DNA from: Ga0077555 sp031406575
GTDB taxonomy: Bacteria; Pseudomonadota; Alphaproteobacteria; Rhizobiales; Hyphomicrobiaceae
Reading direction: 5' to 3'
Length of the DNA stretch: 64,000 nucleotides
Assembly: GCA_031406575.1 (NCBI GenBank)
Contig: JANOHP010000181.1
Location: 8,399 to 72,398 of the forward strand
Each line of letters opens with the position of its first letter. Within the stretch, counting starts at the first letter, position 1. Positions 59,066-64,000 of the stretch are shown here, one piece after another. The position numbers and the translations under genes are program-made. The notes under the pieces were generated by a model. The model was not told the DNA's origin. It did no database searches and worked only from the letters and a program-made list of their open reading frames with translations.

Positions 59066-60325
59066 ATGAAGTGCCGCGTCGTTGGTGCGCTTGCCGCGCT
59101 CGCTGTGTCGTCGTCGTTGGCTGACGCAGCCGATTTGCCCGCCATCAAGATCTCTGGACAAAATCAGGTCCCCGCGTGCGTGACGCCGGGCCGCCTGATG
59201 GCGTTCCTCACGTCGCGCAACGATAAGCTCTCCTCGCCGCTCGACAAGATTGCCGTCGATTACATGCGCCATGGCGAGGCTCTCGGCCTTCGCTGGGATT
59301 ACGCGTTCTTCCAGATGGCCATCGAAACCGGCTATCTCACGCACATGCGCAACAGCACGAAAAAAGGCGATGTGAAGCCGTCGCAGAACAATTTCGCCGG
59401 CATCGGCGCGACCGGTCGAGGTATTCCTGGCGAGACCTTTCCCGATATGTCGACCGGCGTCCTGGCGCACCTCCAACACGTCGCCGTCTATGCGGGCGAC
59501 AGCATCGAAAACCCGGTCGCCGAGCGCACGCGCAAAATCATCGACTGGAAAATCGGTGAGGCCGTCAAACGCTCGGCCAAAGGACCCGTGACCTTCAGCG
59601 ATTTGGCGCGCAAATGGGCGGCAAACCGCGATTATGCCGATGCCATCGAAACGCATGCGCGACGCTTTTATACCGAGTTCTGCCGCAAGGATGATCCTCG
59701 GCCCGAATTGGTGGCCGAAGCCCGCAGAGATACGAGCCCGCGCCGCCAGACGGCCGAGACCAAATCTCCCAGCGTCGAACTTGCGCTTCGGGCCATCGAG
59801 GAAGGTAAGGCCGACGGCGACACCACCCGCAAGGGACTGGGCGCGGGTACGCTCGCCAAAGCCGCCCTCGAGGCCGACAATCGACCCGATCCCGCGGCGA
59901 TTGCCAAGGTCGCGCCGGGCTATGCCATCCTCAATGCGCCGAAAGTCGAACCGCCGCCAGCGCGCACCGATAAATTGACCGATAGGCTCGAAACCGTCGA
60001 TCGGATCGAAAAGCCAGGCGATCGAAACGCGCAAGTCAAGACGGCATCAGCAGCAGGTGGAGCCTTGAAGCACATGGCGCCGTCTCCGGCGGGATCCAAA
60101 TGCCGCGTCTTTACCGCAAGCTACGGCGGGCAACGTGCCGTGCTCATTCGCGCCATCGGTGATGGCGGGGTGAACTACACGGTTCTCGACGTCAACCAGG
60201 GCGCCGAAAAGCGCGAGGCGGACGCCTACATTGCGGCCTACGCGCGAGGTGGCGCCATTGCGGGCGATTTCGCGAGCCAGACGCAGGCGCTCGATAAAGC
60301 CTTTGAACTCTGCCCCGAGGGTTGA
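59066..60325 (+). CDS. Glucosaminidase-like exported protein (copy 1)
   Basis: A 419-residue exported protein with a signal peptide (VVGALAALAVSSSLADA) and a domain like bacterial N-acetylglucosaminidase: WDYAFFQMAIETGYLTHMR (with the putative catalytic Glu), then NNFAGIGATGRGIPGETFPD and GVLAHLQHVAVYAG. It probably cuts peptidoglycan in the periplasm. After a low-complexity linker (about residues 230-345) comes a C-terminal domain SKCRVFTASYGGQRAVLIRA that is also present in copy 2. ATG 59066 opens the signal peptide. Copy 2 follows almost directly, and a CtrA-like site lies upstream. Confidence 0.85.
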   Translation: MKCRVVGALAALAVSSSLADAADLPAIKISGQNQVPACVTPGRLMAFLTSRNDKLSSPLDKIAVDYMRHGEALGLRWDYAFFQMAIETGYLTHMRNSTKKGDVKPSQNNFAGIGATGRGIPGETFPDMSTGVLAHLQHVAVYAGDSIENPVAERTRKIIDWKIGEAVKRSAKGPVTFSDLARKWAANRDYADAIETHARRFYTEFCRKDDPRPELVAEARRDTSPRRQTAETKSPSVELALRAIEEGKADGDTTRKGLGAGTLAKAALEADNRPDPAAIAKVAPGYAILNAPKVEPPPARTDKLTDRLETVDRIEKPGDRNAQVKTASAAGGALKHMAPSPAGSKCRVFTASYGGQRAVLIRAIGDGGVNYTVLDVNQGAEKREADAYIAAYARGGAIAGDFASQTQALDKAFELCPEG

Positions 60326-60375
60326 GGCGCGTGCAGGCAGGATATGACGGTCGCAATCGTAGTGCCGAGGGTTGT

Positions 60376-61389
60376 GTGGTCGGCGCGGGTAACTGGGTGA
60401 AACCACTTCTGGGGCGCGCCATGGCAGTGGCCTGCGTCGCTGCCGCGTTGGCGTGGCCGACGCGTTCAGCTCACGCGCTGCCTGAAATTCGCATCACTCA
60501 AAAGAACCGCGTGCCGGCTTGTGTGACGCCAGCGCGCCTGATGCAGTTCCTGGCCGAGCGCAACCCCAACGTGGAGCCCAAGTTCCGCAACATCGCTGCT
60601 GTCTACGAACAGCACGGACGCATCACCAATGTGCGCTGGGACTACGCCTTCTTTCAAATGATCGTCGAAACCAATGCACTGCTGTTCAAGAACGCGTCCG
60701 GTAGCGGTGACGTCAGTCCGCGACAGAACAATTTTGCCGGCATCGGCACGACGGGCGGTGGCGTGCCGGGCGACAGTTTTCCAGACGTGTCGGCGGGTGT
60801 GCTGGGCCAAATGCAGCATTTGATCGCCTATTCGGGCGAGCGGGTGGACAATCCGGTCGGCCGGCGCACGCGCGAACGCCAAGATGACATCATCGAGCGC
60901 TCGCGCAGCTTGAAACGTCCCGTCACGTTTCGCGATCTGGCGCGACGGTGGGCCGTCGATGGCCGTTACGGCACGACGATCGAAGCGGTCGCCAGCCGTT
61001 TTCGCGCGACCTATTGCAACGGTTTCCAACCCGATACTCCCGACAATGCGCCGCCAGAACGATCCGTGGTTGCGCAGGCCCAAGTGGCTGGGTCCAGCCG
61101 CGTCCCGAGCGCACCACCGGGCGCGGTCTCTGCGCCCCGCGTCACTGGAGCCCCGAGCGCATGTCGTGTCTTTGCGGCCAGCTACGGCGGCGACAGAGCC
61201 ATCCTGGTGCGCGCTGTGGCCGGCAGCGAGTGGCACTATACGGCTGTGCTGGTGCTCGAGGGCCAACAGACCGCGCTGGCCCAAAATTTCATTGCCTCAC
61301 ATGCCCGCGGCGGTGAATTTTTGGGGGAATTCACCTCCCGCGAGGCGGCGTTGAGCCGTGCCTTCGCGCTGTGCCCACAGCAGAACTGA
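60376..61389 (+). CDS. Glucosaminidase-like exported protein (copy 2)
   Basis: A tandem relative of the gene just upstream, about 337 aa. The N-terminal signal region is AMAVACVAAALAWPTRSAHA. The enzyme-like domain keeps WDYAFFQMIVETNALLFKN and NNFAGIGTTGGGVPGDSFPD, and the C-terminal domain starts SACRVFAASYGGDRAILVRA. The linker is much shorter than in copy 1. The start is uncertain: GTG 60376, GTG 60397, ATG 60421 and a TTG at 60322 that overlaps the previous stop are all possible. Probably one transcript with copy 1. Confidence 0.82.
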   Translation: MVGAGNWVKPLLGRAMAVACVAAALAWPTRSAHALPEIRITQKNRVPACVTPARLMQFLAERNPNVEPKFRNIAAVYEQHGRITNVRWDYAFFQMIVETNALLFKNASGSGDVSPRQNNFAGIGTTGGGVPGDSFPDVSAGVLGQMQHLIAYSGERVDNPVGRRTRERQDDIIERSRSLKRPVTFRDLARRWAVDGRYGTTIEAVASRFRATYCNGFQPDTPDNAPPERSVVAQAQVAGSSRVPSAPPGAVSAPRVTGAPSACRVFAASYGGDRAILVRAVAGSEWHYTAVLVLEGQQTALAQNFIASHARGGEFLGEFTSREAALSRAFALCPQQN

Positions 61390-61432
61390 GCTGCAAAAAC
61401 TCCTGATGCGGCCGCTCATTGCAACCGTGCCA

Positions 61433-63496
61433 TCACTTGGATTCGATTTGTGCCGTACGTACCGCGGGGCGTCGCATCAAGTCCTCGATGCGGGCGCGTT
61501 CACGGTGGAAATCGGTCAGTTGCTTGCCAGCCAAGCGCCGCTCGCGCTGATCGGGCAACTTCAGTGGATCGACGAAGCGGTTGCCGATCAACACTTCGAA
61601 ATGCAAGTGCGGGCCCGTCGATAGTCCCGTATTGCCGAGGTATCCGATCACCTGAGCCTGCGCCACCCGGCCGCCTTCCCGCACGCTGGCTGCGAATTTG
61701 CTGAGGTGGCTGTAGGCGGTCTGATATCCGTTGGCGTGCCGGATGCGAATGTACCAGCCGTTGTTCCCTTTGTAGCGGGCTTCTTCGATGACCCCGCTGC
61801 CCGCCGCGACAATGGGTGTGTTCATCGGGCCGGAATAATCGACGCCGGTATGCATGCGCAATCCACCGACGATGGGATGCGGGCGCATGCCGAAGCCGTT
61901 GTTGAACTTCACTTCGTCCCCGCGAACGGGGCGGCGCATGAGGAACCGGCGCGAATTCGCTCCATTGGGATCGTAGTAATCGACGAGTCCATCGGCGGAG
62001 CGGAAACGAAAGTATGGCTTGGCTTCGCCATCGACGGTGATGGCGCTGAACAGCAGTTCGCCCGGTGTGCTGTCGGCGCCTCGTTCGTCTTCCTTCATGT
62101 CGAAGAACAGCTCCAGCCCATCGCTTCCCCGCGCGCGACGCCGGAAGTCTGTTTCGGGGGCGTGCACGCGCAAGATCTGTTCGATGATGTCGGGAGGCAC
62201 CCCCAGAACCAAAGCGGAGTGATAGAGGCTGGCGTAGAGGCTGGCGGCTTGTCCATCCCCGCCCCGCCGACGACCATCGACCTCGCGCGGTGTGGTCGAG
62301 GCCACGAATTCACCGGCAGAATTGCGCCAGATGGACAACCTGTGGTCGCCCGCATCCGTCATGGCCGTTACGCGCGCGGGTTCGAGCTTGTTGGGTTGAA
62401 TCAAGTTGGGCAGCAACTCGAGCTCGATGTCGAGGTCGGGCGTCAAACTCTGCTCGGCGTTGATCGCTTTGGCCGCGTCGACCATGCTGCGCTCGAGTCC
62501 CGTGTCGGCGCCGTGCCGCCTGAGGAGAGCTGCCAGTGTTTCGCCGCGCGTGAGCTTGACCTTGATGCGTCGCCCATCGGTTTCGCTCTCGTCGGCCAGG
62601 TCGTCGTGTTCGAAAGTCGATTTCTCGATGACGGAGGTGTTGGGCGCAGCGACCTCGCGGGTGAGTGGTTTGCGGCGCATGTCGGGAACGAGAGCCTCGC
62701 GCGTGTTTTCAGCGCCTTCGGGCACGAACGTCGCGCGAATTTTGGCGTCTTCGGGTGTCGCGCGGGTCGAACGACGAACGATGTCGGCCGCTTCCTGGCT
62801 GTCGATTTCTTGCCCGTCTTCCGTCGGCAGAATACGCCCTGCCAACTCGACGACCCGCATTGAAACGTCCCCGCCGGTGGGCCGCGAGATGTCGCGTTCG
62901 GCGTCACTGGCGTCCCCGCTACCGGCGGGTCCACCAGCCAGGAGGCGCACGGGGTCGAAGCGCGGGATATTGTGCGTTGCTGCGGCCGATACGGCGGCCA
63001 GACGCACGACAAAGCGCGCGTAAGGCTTCTTGTGGATGTATTCGCGGGCGCCGCGCTGCTGTTTGATCGAGTCCTGGATGATGTGCTTCGTGGCCATCGC
63101 GCCGGTTGCCATTTGCAGGCGATCGGCTTTGGGCGCGGCCCAATTCAGCCCTTGATCGATTGGCGCACGCGGGCGGCGCGCCATGGCCGGTTCTCGCATA
63201 GAGCGTTCGAACGCCGGCAAAAATCCGCCCCGACCTTCGTTCGCATCCATGTTCCCCAGAATGACGGCTGCAACGCCCACGGCGCCCACGCCGGCCGCCA
63301 AACAGGTCGAGAAAAACCAGCGAAATCCGCCGCCGCGCCGGCCCTCGGCTTGATCCGTCAGGTAGAGATCGCCCAGCAAGCGTCGCTTGGGCGAGGCATA
63401 GAGTTGGGCCAAACCGTGCGCGGCAGCCGTCGCGGACACACGACGCGCGCGGCCCACAGGCGCATGTCGCCTCAACTCGTACGTCTGCCCCACCAT
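61433..63496 (-). CDS. M23 family peptidoglycan metallopeptidase
   Basis: A lysostaphin-type zinc endopeptidase acting on cell-wall cross-links, 687 aa. One transmembrane segment (FFSTCLAAGVGAVGVAAVIL, about residues 60-80) anchors it to the inner membrane. A long charged linker follows, then a LysM-like TRGETLAALLRRHG region near 320 and the M23 domain with zinc motifs MRMHTGVDYSG-like (LRMHTGVDYSG, about 548) and HLHFE, plus YSHLSKF. The arrangement fits a cell-division or envelope hydrolase. It converges on the glucosaminidase pair and may act in the same envelope process. Confidence 0.92.
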   Translation of the reverse strand: MVGQTYELRRHAPVGRARRVSATAAAHGLAQLYASPKRRLLGDLYLTDQAEGRRGGGFRWFFSTCLAAGVGAVGVAAVILGNMDANEGRGGFLPAFERSMREPAMARRPRAPIDQGLNWAAPKADRLQMATGAMATKHIIQDSIKQQRGAREYIHKKPYARFVVRLAAVSAAATHNIPRFDPVRLLAGGPAGSGDASDAERDISRPTGGDVSMRVVELAGRILPTEDGQEIDSQEAADIVRRSTRATPEDAKIRATFVPEGAENTREALVPDMRRKPLTREVAAPNTSVIEKSTFEHDDLADESETDGRRIKVKLTRGETLAALLRRHGADTGLERSMVDAAKAINAEQSLTPDLDIELELLPNLIQPNKLEPARVTAMTDAGDHRLSIWRNSAGEFVASTTPREVDGRRRGGDGQAASLYASLYHSALVLGVPPDIIEQILRVHAPETDFRRRARGSDGLELFFDMKEDERGADSTPGELLFSAITVDGEAKPYFRFRSADGLVDYYDPNGANSRRFLMRRPVRGDEVKFNNGFGMRPHPIVGGLRMHTGVDYSGPMNTPIVAAGSGVIEEARYKGNNGWYIRIRHANGYQTAYSHLSKFAASVREGGRVAQAQVIGYLGNTGLSTGPHLHFEVLIGNRFVDPLKLPDQRERRLAGKQLTDFHRERARIEDLMRRPAVRTAQIESK

Positions 63497-63684
63497 GCCT
63501 GTCCCCGGCGCGAGCCCCTCGCGCGTGGCCGTAGCACACGGCCAATCTCCTGTCGCACGGTTCGAACAGTCATCGCTGACGTGGGCAGCATTGGGGCAGA
63601 CGGAGGAAATTGAAATTTTCCCGCATATTTCTCGGCGTATCGGTGATTGGATGGCCGCAATCGATAAAACTTTTCAGAAAGAAG

Positions 63685-63713
63685 TTGACACCCGAGGGGG
63701 GTGGACGTAGAAG
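63685..63713 (+). promoter_or_regulatory. Probable rRNA operon promoter
   Basis: TTGACA at 63685, a 17-bp spacer and TAGAAG at 63708 form a strong sigma-70 type promoter. With a boxA-like leader 150 bp downstream, this fits the rrn promoter layout of Hyphomicrobiales. Confidence 0.65.
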
Positions 63714-63860
63714 GACGCTGTGCCGACGACGTAAATAATCGTCGCGGCGCTGAGATATCAATCAAGCGCTGGGAAGCCTTCAGGGAGACCTGATGCGGTT
63801 TCTTATTGCCGTCGTTGACCCCGATAGGGTGTCAACGGCAGACATTGATGCTCCGGTTGC

Positions 63861-64000
63861 GCTCTTTGACAAGTCAAATTGAAGGAAGGGAAACGCAGGC
63901 GGCGGGGTGCTGGCTGGTTTTCGCGGTCTGTGCGCGAGCATGGGTCGAGAGGACTGATTAGACATCTGGCTAGACTGCGTTTCACAACCATCACCAGATG
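63861..64000 (+). ncRNA. Leader of an rRNA operon with boxA-like antiterminator (16S expected beyond the edge)
   Basis: GCTCTTTGACA (63861-63871) resembles the boxA antitermination element (GCTCTTTAACA) found in rrn leaders, and the following GAAACGCAGGCGGCGG block is like those that precede 16S genes in this order. The window ends 130 bp later with no recognisable 16S start (GAGAGTTTGATC), so mature 16S should begin just outside. Confidence 0.6.

Overview
The window is about 64 kb of GC-rich DNA from an alphaproteobacterium, most likely of the order Hyphomicrobiales (Rhizobiales). The pointers are CtrA-type TTAA-N7-TTAA sites, an mbfA gene with an Irr-type iron box in front of it, rhizobial-style SdhABCD proteins, an Omp25-like porin, HutD, and an alphaproteobacterial rRNA-operon leader at the right edge. 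The genus cannot be fixed from the sequence. It looks like ordinary chromosome: no phage, insertion sequence, integrase or CRISPR array was seen.

Layout. 0-3.6 kb: end of an ornithine-cyclodeaminase family gene, an ABC ATPase, an unknown membrane protein, and two tiny lysine-rich histone-H1-like proteins with near-identical ribosome-binding leaders. 3.6-10.8 kb: succinate dehydrogenase split into sdhCDA (+) and a detached sdhB (-), with glyQ, a cation-diffusion transporter and ndk between them, then surE. 11-21.5 kb: porin, a 26-residue peptide gene with a near-perfect Shine-Dalgarno, a double CaiB-type CoA transferase, a DUF169 protein, a three-domain LplT-PlsC-acyl-ACP synthetase (Aas) gene behind a twin palindromic operator, a MoaD-like protein and argJ. 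21.7-29.2 kb: TRAP binding protein, a glutaredoxin-DinB protein with an in-frame UGA, a DEAD-box helicase, galE, galU and an MFS carrier. 29.6-37.3 kb: a minus-strand catabolic-looking block (DABB protein, amidohydrolase, SMP-30 lactonase, molybdenum hydroxylase large subunit, a frameshifted flavin monooxygenase, HutD). 37.3-49 kb: purH, heparinase-like protein, YkgJ and radical SAM pair, metY, ggt, TPR and Nudix proteins, a 2-hydroxyacid dehydrogenase. 49-53.2 kb: thiS-thiG-thiE-hydrolase operon and mbfA. 53.4-63.5 kb: a second molybdenum hydroxylase, enoyl-CoA hydratase, dehydrogenase, a FolM-like reductase with folB, two tandem glucosaminidase-like proteins and an M23 peptidase. The window ends inside the leader of an rRNA operon, with 16S expected just beyond the edge.

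The most interesting item is 22993..23793 (-). Read normally it is a 233-residue protein starting at an internal GTG. Read through one UGA it becomes a 266-residue glutaredoxin-DinB fusion with its own ATG and Shine-Dalgarno, in which UGA falls exactly on the first cysteine of a CxxC redox motif (U-T-S-C). An 8-bp perfect inverted repeat with a guanosine in its small apical loop starts 15 nt after the UGA, as expected of a bacterial SECIS element. I read this as a probable selenoprotein.

Other signals worth checking are the 26-residue peptide gene, the twin operator of the aas locus, two CtrA sites, the Irr box at mbfA, and the frameshifted monooxygenase.
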